Shown one piece after another: positions 8,553 through 17,034 of a stretch of 64,000 nt of DNA. Position 1 is the first letter of the stretch; each line of letters opens with the position of its first letter. The notes under the pieces are model-generated. The model was not told the DNA's origin. It ran no database searches and saw nothing but the letters and a program-made list of their open reading frames with translations. The DNA is taken from NCBI GenBank assembly GCA_041166745.1, contig JBEEGH010000022.1:1-64000 (forward strand), written 5' to 3'. This stretch comes from DASUCS01 sp041166745 (lineage in GTDB: Bacteria; Actinomycetota; Acidimicrobiia; Acidimicrobiales; JACDCH01). Made by a program: the position numbers and the translations under genes.

Positions 8553-9791
8553 TCAACGGAAGAGAACGGGCAACGACGTCGGCGACCGGAAGCGTTCGCC
8601 GTGGATGTGCGGATCGTCGCGCTCTACGGCGGCCGGATCGAGTCGCAGCTTCGGGAAACGGTCGAGCAGCGCATTGACCGCGCCGCCCATCTCCATTCGC
8701 GCCAGGTGCATGCCGAGGCACATGTGTGGGCCCACGCCGAAGCTGATGTGCGGCACGACCGGACGGAAGAGGTCGAAGTCGTCGGCGTGGTCCCAGCGCT
8801 TCTCGTCGTGATTGCCCGAGCCGATGTTCGGAGTGACCTGCGTTCCTGCCGGGATCTCGAGCCCGCCCACGACGCAGTCGACTGTGGCTTCGCGTGAGGT
8901 GATCAACAACGGCGACTCCCACCGGATCGACTCCTCGACGGCTTGCGGCATGAGCGAGCGATCAGCCCGCAACGCATCGAGCTGATCCGGGTTCGCCAGC
9001 AACCCGTAGAGGAAGCTGCCCGTGGCGCGGTACGTCGTCTCCGCCCCCGCGGGCAACAACAGCCGCAGGAACGAGAAGATCTCCTCGTCGTCGAGGCTCT
9101 CGCCGTCGAGTTCCTCCTGCACCAGCAGGCTGATGACATCGTCACCCGGATGCGAGCGCTTCTCCTCCACGATGTCGGCCAGGTACTCGCGTAGCGCGTG
9201 CGACGCCGCGATCCCTTTCTCTGGGTTGGCGGCCACGTTGACGACCCAGACCGCCATGTCGTGGAACTTCTCGTGGTCCTCGTGGGGCACGCCGAGGATC
9301 TCCGCGATGATCTGCACCGGAAATCGATACGTGAACTCACGCACGAGCTCGACACCGTCGCGGTCGGCGAACCCGTCGATGAGGTCGTGCATGATCGGAT
9401 CGATCACCTCGGTCGCCCAGCGCACGAGGCTCTTGTGGCGGAAGGCCGCACCGACCAGAGCTCGATGTCGCTTGTGCTCCGGTTCGTCCATTCCGACAAG
9501 CACGAACGGACCCATCACGAGCTCCATCAGCTCTCGGATGGCGCCCGAGGAGAACGTGACGTTGTCCCGCAGCACCTGGGCGACGAGGTCGTACGTGTAG
9601 ACGTTGACCACCGGCGACGCGCCGCCGCCGAAGTCCTCCTGCATCACGAGCTCGATGGGCGACTCCCGGCGCTTCGTCGCCAGGGCCGGATACGGATCGC
9701 GCAGATCGCCGGCGACCGTATTGGTGAACTGGCCCATGGCGTCGAAGGAATCGTCGAATGCATCCACGGCCCCTGCTTCGATTCCTGACAT
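8553..9791 (-). CDS. cytochrome P450
   Basis: A 412-residue P450. The I-helix motif PAGAETTYR, the ExxR motif in EESIRWESPL and the heme loop ISFGVGPHMCLGMHLA with the Cys ligand are all intact. It resembles the soluble CYP125/CYP124-like bacterial class that hydroxylates lipids and steroids, but the substrate cannot be read off. The ATG at 9791 lies inside an inverted-repeat operator (9785-9800). A GTG at 9767 (preceded by a GGGG run) would put the operator just upstream and may be the true start. First gene of the P450-SDR-SDR-amidohydrolase operon. Redox partners are not encoded nearby. Confidence 0.92.
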   Translation of the reverse strand: MSGIEAGAVDAFDDSFDAMGQFTNTVAGDLRDPYPALATKRRESPIELVMQEDFGGGASPVVNVYTYDLVAQVLRDNVTFSSGAIRELMELVMGPFVLVGMDEPEHKRHRALVGAAFRHKSLVRWATEVIDPIMHDLIDGFADRDGVELVREFTYRFPVQIIAEILGVPHEDHEKFHDMAVWVVNVAANPEKGIAASHALREYLADIVEEKRSHPGDDVISLLVQEELDGESLDDEEIFSFLRLLLPAGAETTYRATGSFLYGLLANPDQLDALRADRSLMPQAVEESIRWESPLLITSREATVDCVVGGLEIPAGTQVTPNIGSGNHDEKRWDHADDFDLFRPVVPHISFGVGPHMCLGMHLARMEMGGAVNALLDRFPKLRLDPAAVERDDPHIHGERFRSPTSLPVLFR

Positions 9792-9800
9792 GAGCGTCAG
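9785..9800. promoter_or_regulatory. CTGAC-N6-GTCAG operator, P450 operon
   Basis: CTGACATGAGCGTCAG: two 5-base half-sites in inverted orientation with a 6-base spacer. It is one of six such sites in the window, all at promoters of catabolic genes. It covers the P450 start codon region, so a bound protein should block transcription or early elongation. A TetR-type repressor is the likely class; none is encoded here. Confidence 0.6.
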
Positions 9801-9975
9801 AGTACGCCCATCGGACGCCGCATGAGCCCGATGGCTCATTCGCTCTGAGGCCTAACCCTCGTCGGCAGGCGGCCGATAGATCCCTGAAGAAAAGTTCACG
9901 TTGCGCGCCTGGTCCCTGCGCGTGTCGTGATTCGCCCAGTTTTTGCGCTCGATCTGAGCGGACGAGGATCGGTCG

Positions 9976-12315
9976 ATGCCCACAGGCACGAGGCGCCAGA
10001 AGGAGAACCGAGAGCACTCCGGGCGGTGGATGCTCGTCGCGGCCCTCCTTCCGATCGCCACATGTGCGGTAGCGCTGACCGGTGGACGGGGCGGACGATC
10101 GATCGCGCTCGGTCTCGTCGGAGCGATCGCCATCGCCGCGATCGTGGTGGCCCAGCGCCGCCGCGGTGGCCGCACACCCACTACGTATCAGGTCCCTCCG
10201 GCTCAGCTGCTGGCCGTTGCCGTCGTCGCATTCGTTGCCGCCGAGGCGCTCGGCGTCGGAGGGGTCGCCGAGAACCGCGGCTCGATCGGAGACTGGACCG
10301 GAGTCGCCGCGGTGCTCGCTGCGCTGGTCGGCGTGTGGGCGTTCCTCGCGGCGCGGGTTCGTGAGCGCGCGCTCGACATGGTGTTGGAAGGCGCCCTCGG
10401 CGCGTTGTCCGTGGCCGTCGTCTTTTGGAGCGTGACCGTCGAGCCAAGCCTCGCCAACGGGAACGTGAACGGCTCGATGGCCGCGGCCCACGTGGCCCGC
10501 GCCGGACTCGCACTCGTCTGGGTGATCGCCACGTTGCGCCTCGAGCGACTCAGCACCGCCGAGCGTTTCGCGGCGCGCATCCTTGCGATGGGCGCGGTGC
10601 TCGTCTTCGGCGGAGAATGCATCGGGATGGCCGCCGTCGTCATCATCAAGTCGGGATCGGGGTTCGTGACGCCATCGATCGCGTTGACGGCCGCGGGGCT
10701 GGTGCTCACGACTATCGCGTTGCTGCACCCGAGCGTGGCCGTCGAGCCTCCGTTCGTTCGCACGGTTCCCGCCCGCATGGGGGCCGCCCGCTTGGTGATC
10801 GTCGTGGTCGCCGTGCTTCTTGTTCCCGGTCTCACCTTGTGGAAGCTCGCCGTCGGCGATCGCTTCGCGCTCGAGTCGGTGGCCACCTGCTCCGCGCTCT
10901 TGTCGCTCGTCGTGGTGGCGTACCTCGCAGGGCTGTTGCGGGAGTGGGCCAAGATCGAACGGCGCTCGCAGCACGACGAGCTCACGGGCCTCCCCAACCG
11001 CCGCCAGTTCCACGACCGGCTGGCCGACGCTCTCGCGGAGAGCGAGCGCAGCGGGGAGCACGTGGCCGTGATGTTCCTCGACCTCGACCGCTTCAAGCTC
11101 GTCAACGACACGCTCGGCCACGCCGCCGGCAACGTGCTGCTGATGACCGTGGGCAAGCGACTCGTCGACAACGCGCCGGCGGGCGCCATGATCGCTCGCC
11201 TCCAGGGCGACGAGTTCGCGTTGCTCATCGCCGACGCGGTCGACGGAGCGACGTCGCTCGCCGCGGCCAATGAGCTGCTCGAAGCCATCGGACAACCCGT
11301 CACGATCGCCAAGCGCAAGTTGCACGTCTCCGGCAGCATCGGCATCGCACACTCCCCGCAGGACGGACGCGAGCCCGAGGCGTTGTTGAGAAGCGCCGAC
11401 CGCGCGATGTACCGCGCCAAGGAACTCGGGCGAAACCGAGCACAGCTGCACACCGCCGACATCCAGGCGAAATCCGAAGGCCGATTCGACATCGAGAGCG
11501 CGCTGCACGGTGCTTCGGCCCGCGGCGAGCTGCGGCTGCTGTACCAACCCAAGGTCGACCTGCGCACCGGCAAGGTCATGGGGGCCGAGGCGTTGCTGCG
11601 CTGGCAGCACCCCGAGATGGGCACGATCTCGCCCGTCGACTTCATCCCCATCGCCGAAGAGAACGGGCTCATCGTCGAGCTCGGCGAGTGGGCGTTGCTC
11701 CAGGCGTGCGAGCAGCTCACCAAGTGGGAGAAGTCGGGCTTCCCGGAGCTGAGCGTCTCCGTGAACCTGTCGCCCCGCCAGTTCCAGCTCACGCGCGTCG
11801 CCGACGTCGTGGCCAGCGTGTTGCGTCGGGCCGGCACCAACCCCGCGCGCCTCGAGCTCGAGCTCACGGAAAGCCTCGCCCTACAAGACCCGACGATGGT
11901 CAGCGCAACGCTCTCCGATCTCCGAGCGCTCGGTGTCGAGTGCTCGATCGACGACTTCGGTACCGGCTGGAGTGGGCTGAGCTACCTGAGCCACTTCCCG
12001 ATCAACGCGCTCAAGATCGACAAGTCGTTCGTGCAGGGGATCGCCGACGACTCGGCCGTCGACCAGACCGGCAACCAGGCCTCGATCGTCCTCGCGATCA
12101 TCGCCATGGCGAAGGGGCTCAACCTTCGCGTCGTCGCCGAAGGCGTGGAGACCCCCGCCCAGCTCTACTTCCTGCTGCGCAACGGCTGTGACCAGATGCA
12201 GGGCAACCTGTTCAGCCCGCCAGTGACCGCCGAACGGTTCGAACAGCTCGTGATGCTCGAGCGCGTTGCCGGCGGGCAGGGCCGCCTCCATCTCGCGGAG
12301 ACCGTTCCTGCTTGA
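9976..12315 (+). CDS. membrane GGDEF-EAL protein (cyclic di-GMP turnover)
   Basis: A 779-residue protein. The first 300 residues contain about seven to eight hydrophobic segments with basic loops, a membrane sensor region without a family I recognise. Next comes a GGDEF domain (about residues 325-500; DELTGLPNRR at its start), whose signature reads QGDEF instead of GGDEF. Then comes an EAL domain (about 515-770) with GAEALLRWQHPE, ENGLIVELGEW and DDFGTGWSGLSYL, the last carrying metal-binding Asp residues. The EAL side looks intact, so phosphodiesterase activity is likely; cyclase activity is uncertain with the altered first Gly. Single gene, divergent from the P450 operon. Confidence 0.9.
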   Translation: MPTGTRRQKENREHSGRWMLVAALLPIATCAVALTGGRGGRSIALGLVGAIAIAAIVVAQRRRGGRTPTTYQVPPAQLLAVAVVAFVAAEALGVGGVAENRGSIGDWTGVAAVLAALVGVWAFLAARVRERALDMVLEGALGALSVAVVFWSVTVEPSLANGNVNGSMAAAHVARAGLALVWVIATLRLERLSTAERFAARILAMGAVLVFGGECIGMAAVVIIKSGSGFVTPSIALTAAGLVLTTIALLHPSVAVEPPFVRTVPARMGAARLVIVVVAVLLVPGLTLWKLAVGDRFALESVATCSALLSLVVVAYLAGLLREWAKIERRSQHDELTGLPNRRQFHDRLADALAESERSGEHVAVMFLDLDRFKLVNDTLGHAAGNVLLMTVGKRLVDNAPAGAMIARLQGDEFALLIADAVDGATSLAAANELLEAIGQPVTIAKRKLHVSGSIGIAHSPQDGREPEALLRSADRAMYRAKELGRNRAQLHTADIQAKSEGRFDIESALHGASARGELRLLYQPKVDLRTGKVMGAEALLRWQHPEMGTISPVDFIPIAEENGLIVELGEWALLQACEQLTKWEKSGFPELSVSVNLSPRQFQLTRVADVVASVLRRAGTNPARLELELTESLALQDPTMVSATLSDLRALGVECSIDDFGTGWSGLSYLSHFPINALKIDKSFVQGIADDSAVDQTGNQASIVLAIIAMAKGLNLRVVAEGVETPAQLYFLLRNGCDQMQGNLFSPPVTAERFEQLVMLERVAGGQGRLHLAETVPA

Positions 12316-12322
12316 CGGCTAG

Positions 12323-13690
12323 CTAACCCGTGGCCACGGCTGCTGCGGTCAACGCTTTGAATTGCTCGTAGCGGGCCGCCGCGGCGTCGACCCATTTCGC
12401 GTCGGGCTCGACGCGACGGGCGACGCGGGCCCAGCGCGAGCCGTCACCCATCTGCTCCTCGAGACCGGCGACGCAGCGGGCGATGAACGCCGATCCAAGC
12501 GCCCCGCCTTCGGGCACGGCCACGATGTCGACGGGAAGACCCGTGCAGTCGGCCAGTGCTTGCACCCAAGGCTCGACGCGCGCTCCGCCCCCCGTCGCGA
12601 CGATGCGTTGCGGCGCGATCAAGTCCCCCGCGAGCTCGAGGTGGTGACGCACGACGAATCCCGCGGCCTCGTATGCCGCCTGTACCAGGTGTGCAGAGGT
12701 GTGCGTGAGGTTGACGTCGTGCAGCGACGCGCGCAGATCGTGACGATGCAATGGCGTGCGCTCGCCGCGCACGTACGGCAGCCACACGGGGATGTTGCTC
12801 GGATCGTCGACCCGGCGGACCACGTCGTCGCTCACACCCGCGAGGCGTCGCGCCCAGTTGAGGAACAAGCCGCCGGCGTTCGACGGACCGCCGATGACCA
12901 GCTTGCCGGGAGCGGTGTGCGGGATCGTCCAGAGCCCGGGGCGCTCGAGCCATTCCTCGCCGCGCATCACCGCCCAGGTGATCAGCGTGGTGCCACAGAT
13001 GACGAGCACGTCGCCGTCGTTGTCGGCTCCGGCCACCACCTGCTCGGCCATCGCATCGATCGTGCCGCCGCCGAGCACGGGTCCGCCCTCTCCCCCGACG
13101 CGTCCGGCCGGCTCCGTGCCGACGACGATCTCTGGCAGTTGCTCAGGCGTGACACCGACCTCCGCGACCATCGCGTCGTCCCACTTCGCGCCGTCGAACA
13201 GTGGGTACGCGGTGAAGGCAGTCGTCGTGTCCAGAGCGGCCCGACCGCTCAGCGCGTGGTTGGCCGTTGCCTGCGCCGGCCAGAACCGCTCGGCGCCCGA
13301 GCAGTTCGCGCGGAGCCAGGAGAGAAAGCTGAGCAACTCGCCGCGCTCGACGGGATTCGCTCCATCACTGTCGCCCTCGCGTCGCCCACGATGGTCGCCG
13401 TAGAGCAGTCCGGGCCCGGCGGCGCGGCCGTTCGCATCGAGCGCGCCGAGCGAGGGCACCATCGCCGCGACGTTCACGCCGACGACGTCGACGTCGCGGC
13501 TCACCTGGCCGTACGCGTTGGTCACGCCCTCGCGCCACGCCTCGTCGATGTCGTGCTCGAGCTCCTCCGCCGCGTTGATGAGCAGCGGGTGCGGCACGCG
13601 AGCGGACGCGAGCACGTTGCCGTCGCCGTCAGCGGCGATCGCCTTGACCGACGTCGTGCCGATGTCGATGCCAACCGTTACTTCGCTCAT
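12323..13690 (-). CDS. FGGY-family carbohydrate kinase (xylulokinase-like)
   Basis: A 455-residue sugar kinase of the FGGY family. The N-terminal phosphate loop VGIDIGTTSVKAIAADGDG and the second-domain ATP motif IVATGGGARVEPWVQALAD are clear, as is GTTLITWAVM. Family members phosphorylate xylulose, ribulose, glycerol or gluconate; here the sugar is not known. ATG at 13690 lies 18 bases from an operator (13708-13723) shared with the divergent PaaK-like ligase. That link of a sugar kinase to a CoA-catabolism regulator is unusual. Confidence 0.85.
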   Translation of the reverse strand: MSEVTVGIDIGTTSVKAIAADGDGNVLASARVPHPLLINAAEELEHDIDEAWREGVTNAYGQVSRDVDVVGVNVAAMVPSLGALDANGRAAGPGLLYGDHRGRREGDSDGANPVERGELLSFLSWLRANCSGAERFWPAQATANHALSGRAALDTTTAFTAYPLFDGAKWDDAMVAEVGVTPEQLPEIVVGTEPAGRVGGEGGPVLGGGTIDAMAEQVVAGADNDGDVLVICGTTLITWAVMRGEEWLERPGLWTIPHTAPGKLVIGGPSNAGGLFLNWARRLAGVSDDVVRRVDDPSNIPVWLPYVRGERTPLHRHDLRASLHDVNLTHTSAHLVQAAYEAAGFVVRHHLELAGDLIAPQRIVATGGGARVEPWVQALADCTGLPVDIVAVPEGGALGSAFIARCVAGLEEQMGDGSRWARVARRVEPDAKWVDAAAARYEQFKALTAAAVATG

Positions 13691-13707
13691 GGCCCCCACA
13701 AGGATTC

Positions 13708-13723
13708 CTGACACAGGCGTCAG
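13708..13723. promoter_or_regulatory. CTGAC-N6-GTCAG operator between FGGY kinase and PaaK-like ligase
   Basis: CTGACACAGGCGTCAG, extended by one more matching base on each side (CC...GG). It is centred in the 48-base gap between two divergent genes, so one bound protein could control both directions. Confidence 0.65.
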
Positions 13724-13738
13724 GTAGCGTCCGACTCT

Positions 13739-15058
13739 ATGCCGACGTACGACCCGACTTTTCTCGGTCCGGCGCCCCGCGACCCTCAGCAGCGGTTTTG
13801 GGATCCCGAGATGCAGGCGATGCCACGGGAGCGGCTGCGAGCGCTGCAACTCGAGCGATTGCAAGTGCTGGCCGGACGCGTCCTTCAGGGGAAGGCGCCG
13901 CTGTTCGGTCGGAAGCTGAAGGAAGCCGGCATCACCGCGCCCGGCGACCTCAAGGATGTCGACGACGTCAATCTCATCCCGACAACGGTCAAGCAGGAGC
14001 TCCGCGACAGCGAGGCCGATCATCCGCCGTTCGGCGACTACCGCTTCACGCCGCGCGAGGAGTGTGTGCGACTCGGCTCGTCGACGGGAACGACGGGCAC
14101 GCCGACGCTCACGTTGTGGACCAGGCACGACATCTGGCTCGAGTACGAGTCGGCATCGAGAGTGTGGTGGCGCAACGGCTGGCGACCGGGCCAGATCGTG
14201 ACGCACGCGCACCCCGCCTACCTGTATGGAGGCGGGGTGATGCTGTCCGGCTGTCTCGAGTACTTCGGGATGCTCAACCTGTGGGTCGCGCCGCCGGACA
14301 CCGACGAGCTCGGCGAGCAGGGCATCCGCATGTGGGAGCGCGTGCACCCCGACGTGTCGATGGTGGCGTTCTCCCACGGACGCTTCGTCGAGATCGCCGC
14401 CAAGCTCGGAGTCGATCTGCAGAAAGACGCAGGGTTGCCCTCGTTCACATTGCGCGGCTTCGGCAAGAAGGGCATCCCGATCATGACGTGCGGCGTGGAG
14501 GCTTACGCGTACGTCGGTGGTCCGTGCGGTGATGGCGAGGGCGGTCACGTACACGAGGACTGGGCGATCGCGCAGGCCATCGACCCGGCCACCGGACGCG
14601 ACAAGCCGAGCGGCGAGTGGGGCAATCTCGTCGTCACCACGCTCGATCGCGACAACGGTCTCTTGCGCTACGACCTCGAGGAGGCCGCGTGCTTCATCGA
14701 CGAGCCGTGTGCGTGTGGCGAGACGACGAAGCGCGGGTTCTGGGGCGGTCGCTTCAAGGACCTGCTCGGAAGCCAGGGCAAGCACTTCCAGGTGAATGAG
14801 CTCGAGGGCGCGCTGCGCACGGTCGGCGCCGTGAAGACGCCCACGCTGGAATGGCAAGTGGTCAAGCCGCGGGACGAGAACGCGCCGTTACGCGTCCGTG
14901 TCGAGCTCGGTGCCGAGGGCGGCGATCCGGCGACGGTCGCCGGCCAATGCGCCGCAGCCATCGAAGCGGAGGTCGGCGTGAAGGCCGACGTCGAGATCGT
15001 CGACCGCGGCTCACTCGAACGCCGCGGCTACAAACAGATCCGCCTCGTCGACAGCTGA
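13739..15058 (+). CDS. phenylacetate-CoA ligase-like adenylating enzyme
   Basis: A 439-residue member of the PaaK-like branch of the ANL superfamily. The N-terminal helix region, the phosphate loop GSSTGTTGTPT (about residues 115-125) and the late segment FWGGRFKDLLGSQGKHFQ fit this branch. The end RRGYKQIRLVD holds a Lys where PaaK has its catalytic one. It should activate an aryl or alicyclic acid with ATP and transfer it to CoA. It starts 16 bases after a CTGAC-N6-GTCAG operator and is likely part of the same regulon as the acyl-CoA dehydrogenases further down. Confidence 0.85.
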   Translation: MPTYDPTFLGPAPRDPQQRFWDPEMQAMPRERLRALQLERLQVLAGRVLQGKAPLFGRKLKEAGITAPGDLKDVDDVNLIPTTVKQELRDSEADHPPFGDYRFTPREECVRLGSSTGTTGTPTLTLWTRHDIWLEYESASRVWWRNGWRPGQIVTHAHPAYLYGGGVMLSGCLEYFGMLNLWVAPPDTDELGEQGIRMWERVHPDVSMVAFSHGRFVEIAAKLGVDLQKDAGLPSFTLRGFGKKGIPIMTCGVEAYAYVGGPCGDGEGGHVHEDWAIAQAIDPATGRDKPSGEWGNLVVTTLDRDNGLLRYDLEEAACFIDEPCACGETTKRGFWGGRFKDLLGSQGKHFQVNELEGALRTVGAVKTPTLEWQVVKPRDENAPLRVRVELGAEGGDPATVAGQCAAAIEAEVGVKADVEIVDRGSLERRGYKQIRLVDS

Positions 15059-15079
15059 CCTGAGCGTTTGTGCGGTGGT

Positions 15080-15100
15080 AACCGGAGAATTCTTCCGGTT
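15080..15100. terminator. hairpin between convergent genes
   Basis: AACCGGA and TCCGGTT form a perfect 7-base-pair stem around a 7-base loop, in the 66-base gap between the convergent PaaK-like and MgtC-like genes. It probably serves both directions. There is no long T tract, so termination strength is uncertain. Confidence 0.5.
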
Positions 15101-15124
15101 TCTACGGGGAGAACGGGATCAACG

Positions 15125-15568
15125 TCACTTCATCATGTCGTCGTCGTCGCGGTTGTAGCGCCTGGCGTCGAGGTGCTTCAGGATGGGGATCTGGCGCAGC
15201 TCCAGATCGACCAGGACCATCGCGGTGACGCCGATCGCCATCCAGCTGTGCCCGGCGCCGGCGACGATTCCGATCGCGGCCACCGCAAAGATCGTGGCCG
15301 CAGAGGTGATGCCCTTGAGCATGCCGCCTTCACCACGGAAGACGAGCCCGCCGCCGATGAATCCGATGCCGGTGAGCACTCCGGCAATGGCCTGCGGAGA
15401 GGCGATGAGCGTGACCGCAGTGACGGCGGCCGCACCGGTACCGACCAACGCATACGTGCGATCGCCAGCCGGCGTACCTCGCACGCCGCGCTCGAAACCG
15501 ATGGCGAATGACAGCGCGAACGCGAGCGCGATGTGCTCGAGCATCAACCGTTCGGTGTCATTCCACAT
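15125..15568 (-). CDS. MgtC/SapB family membrane protein
   Basis: A 147-residue membrane protein with four to five hydrophobic helices. The segments FALSFAIGFERGVRG, AGVLTGIGFIGGGLVFR and KGITSAATIFAVAAIGI are the hallmark of the MgtC/SapB family N-terminal domain. The family is linked to survival at low magnesium and to control of ATP synthase or phosphate uptake in other bacteria. A GTG at 15592 is an alternative start. It ends with a hydrophilic Asp-rich tail. Confidence 0.85.
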   Translation of the reverse strand: MWNDTERLMLEHIALAFALSFAIGFERGVRGTPAGDRTYALVGTGAAAVTAVTLIASPQAIAGVLTGIGFIGGGLVFRGEGGMLKGITSAATIFAVAAIGIVAGAGHSWMAIGVTAMVLVDLELRQIPILKHLDARRYNRDDDDMMK

Positions 15569-15630
15569 GATGGCGAGCACAGCACCGGTCACGCGGGTGA
15601 GTGAACCACGACTGGTTGTGCCGCGGGGGC

Positions 15631-16560
15631 ATGCTCTACCGTCCTTCCTCCGTGGGGGCGTTGGACGGCAAGGTGGCGATCGTGACGGGTGCCGGACGTG
15701 GCATCGGCCGCGGTGAGGCGCTCGCACTTGCGGCCGAAGGTGCGACCGTCGTCGTGAACGATCTCGGCACGTCGCTCGATGGCAGGAGCGAGACCAGCCA
15801 GGCCGAACAGGTCGTCGACGACATCGCGAGTCGAGGAGGCACGGCCGCGGCCAACGCCGACGACGTGGCGTCATGGAGTGGCGCACGGCGACTCATCGAA
15901 TCGACGATCGACCGGTTCGGGCGGCTCGACATCCTCGTGAACAACGCCGGGGTGCTGCGCGACCAGATGTCGTTCAAGATGGACGAAGAGGCCTGGGACT
16001 CGGTGATCCGTGTCCACCTCAAGGGGCACTTCGCTCCGACACGCTTTGCGTCGGAGCACTGGCGGGCGCAGTCGAAGGCCGGCATCGAGAGCGGCCGGCG
16101 AGTGATCAACACGGTGTCCGAGGCCGGCCTCTATGGCGGCACCGGCCAGGCCAACTATGCGGCCGCCAAGGCCGGCATCGCCGGCATGACGATCGCACTG
16201 GCACGCGAGCTCAAGAACTACGGCGTGACGGTGAACGCGATCGCACCGCGTGCACGCACGCGGATGACCGAGACCGTGCTCGGCGACTACGGCGCACCGC
16301 CCCAGGGTGATGCATTCGACGAATGGGATCCGGAGAACATCGGGCCGGTGGTCGCGTGGCTGGCCAGCGATGATGCCGCCGACGTCACGGGGCAGGTGTT
16401 CGTCGTCTTCGGCGGGCGGTTGCACCTCATGGACGGATGGACGATGGTCAGCGAGATCGAGCAAGGCGAGCGGTGGTCGGTTGGCGCGATCGCAGCCCGC
16501 AAGGCTGAGCTGTTCGAGGATCGTCGCAGTGGCGCTCCAAAAATGGGATTTGGACGATAG
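15631..16560 (+). CDS. SDR family oxidoreductase, hydroxysteroid/peroxisomal-multifunctional-like
   Basis: About 309 residues. TGAGRGIGRGEAL binds the cofactor, VVVNDLGTS is typical of the (3R)-hydroxyacyl-CoA dehydrogenase group related to 17-beta-HSD4, and YAAAKAGIAGM carries the active-site Tyr-Lys. The C-terminus is longer than in classical SDRs, as in that group. The start is unsure: GTG 15601, ATG 15631 or GTG 15652; ATG 15631 follows a GGGGG run. It is followed after 10 bases by a MaoC-like hydratase, which fits hydration/oxidation steps of a beta-oxidation cycle. Confidence 0.82.
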   Translation: MLYRPSSVGALDGKVAIVTGAGRGIGRGEALALAAEGATVVVNDLGTSLDGRSETSQAEQVVDDIASRGGTAAANADDVASWSGARRLIESTIDRFGRLDILVNNAGVLRDQMSFKMDEEAWDSVIRVHLKGHFAPTRFASEHWRAQSKAGIESGRRVINTVSEAGLYGGTGQANYAAAKAGIAGMTIALARELKNYGVTVNAIAPRARTRMTETVLGDYGAPPQGDAFDEWDPENIGPVVAWLASDDAADVTGQVFVVFGGRLHLMDGWTMVSEIEQGERWSVGAIAARKAELFEDRRSGAPKMGFGR

Positions 16561-16570
16561 GAGAGCACCC

Positions 16571-17026
16571 GTGGCCGCGATGACAGAGTTGAAGGGTTCG
16601 GAGCTCGGCAGCACCAAGGTGCGAGTCGAATCGGGTCCGGTGCGGGCGTTCGCGAACGCGGTCAAGGACGCGTCGCCGCAGTACGCCGTCGAGGGGGCCA
16701 TCGTGCCGCCGACGTTCCCGTTCTCTTGGAGCTACTGGGGCACCATCGAGGGCAGCACGAAGGGCCTGCCGATCGACAAGCTTCGCGGCCCCGGCCGAAT
16801 GATCCTGCACGGCGAGCAGGAGTTCGTGTACCACCGCCAACCGAAGGTCGGTGACATCCTCGAGGGCACTGCGCGCATCAGCGACGTGTACGAGAAGGAC
16901 TCGTCGTCCGCGTTGATGGAGTTCTACGTGCAAGAGACGTCGTGGAAGGACGCCGCGACCGGCGAACCCGTCTGCGACGTGAAGTTCACGCTCATCGTCC
17001 GCGACACCGCCGTCAAGCAGGCCTGA
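16571..17026 (+). CDS. MaoC-like / FAS1-type dehydratase-domain protein
   Basis: A 151-residue hot-dog-fold protein. VPPTFPFSWSYWG, then ILHGEQEFVYHRQPKVGDIL, is the layout of MaoC N-terminal-type dehydratases, with the conserved HGEQ-F-Y stretch. Such half-size proteins usually pair with a second MaoC protein to hydrate enoyl-CoA; no partner is next to it. The GTG at 16571 is preceded by AGGAGAG at a good distance; the ATG at 16580 is too far from it. It is in one operon with the upstream SDR. Confidence 0.82.
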   Translation: MAAMTELKGSELGSTKVRVESGPVRAFANAVKDASPQYAVEGAIVPPTFPFSWSYWGTIEGSTKGLPIDKLRGPGRMILHGEQEFVYHRQPKVGDILEGTARISDVYEKDSSSALMEFYVQETSWKDAATGEPVCDVKFTLIVRDTAVKQA

Positions 17027-17034
17027 CCCGAACG

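Noticed and set aside
12323..14857. A long FGGY kinase frame that extends 1.1 kb upstream to 14857
   Set aside because: The extra part is an Arg/His-rich shadow of the PaaK-like gene; the kinase starts at ATG 13690 with its phosphate loop.
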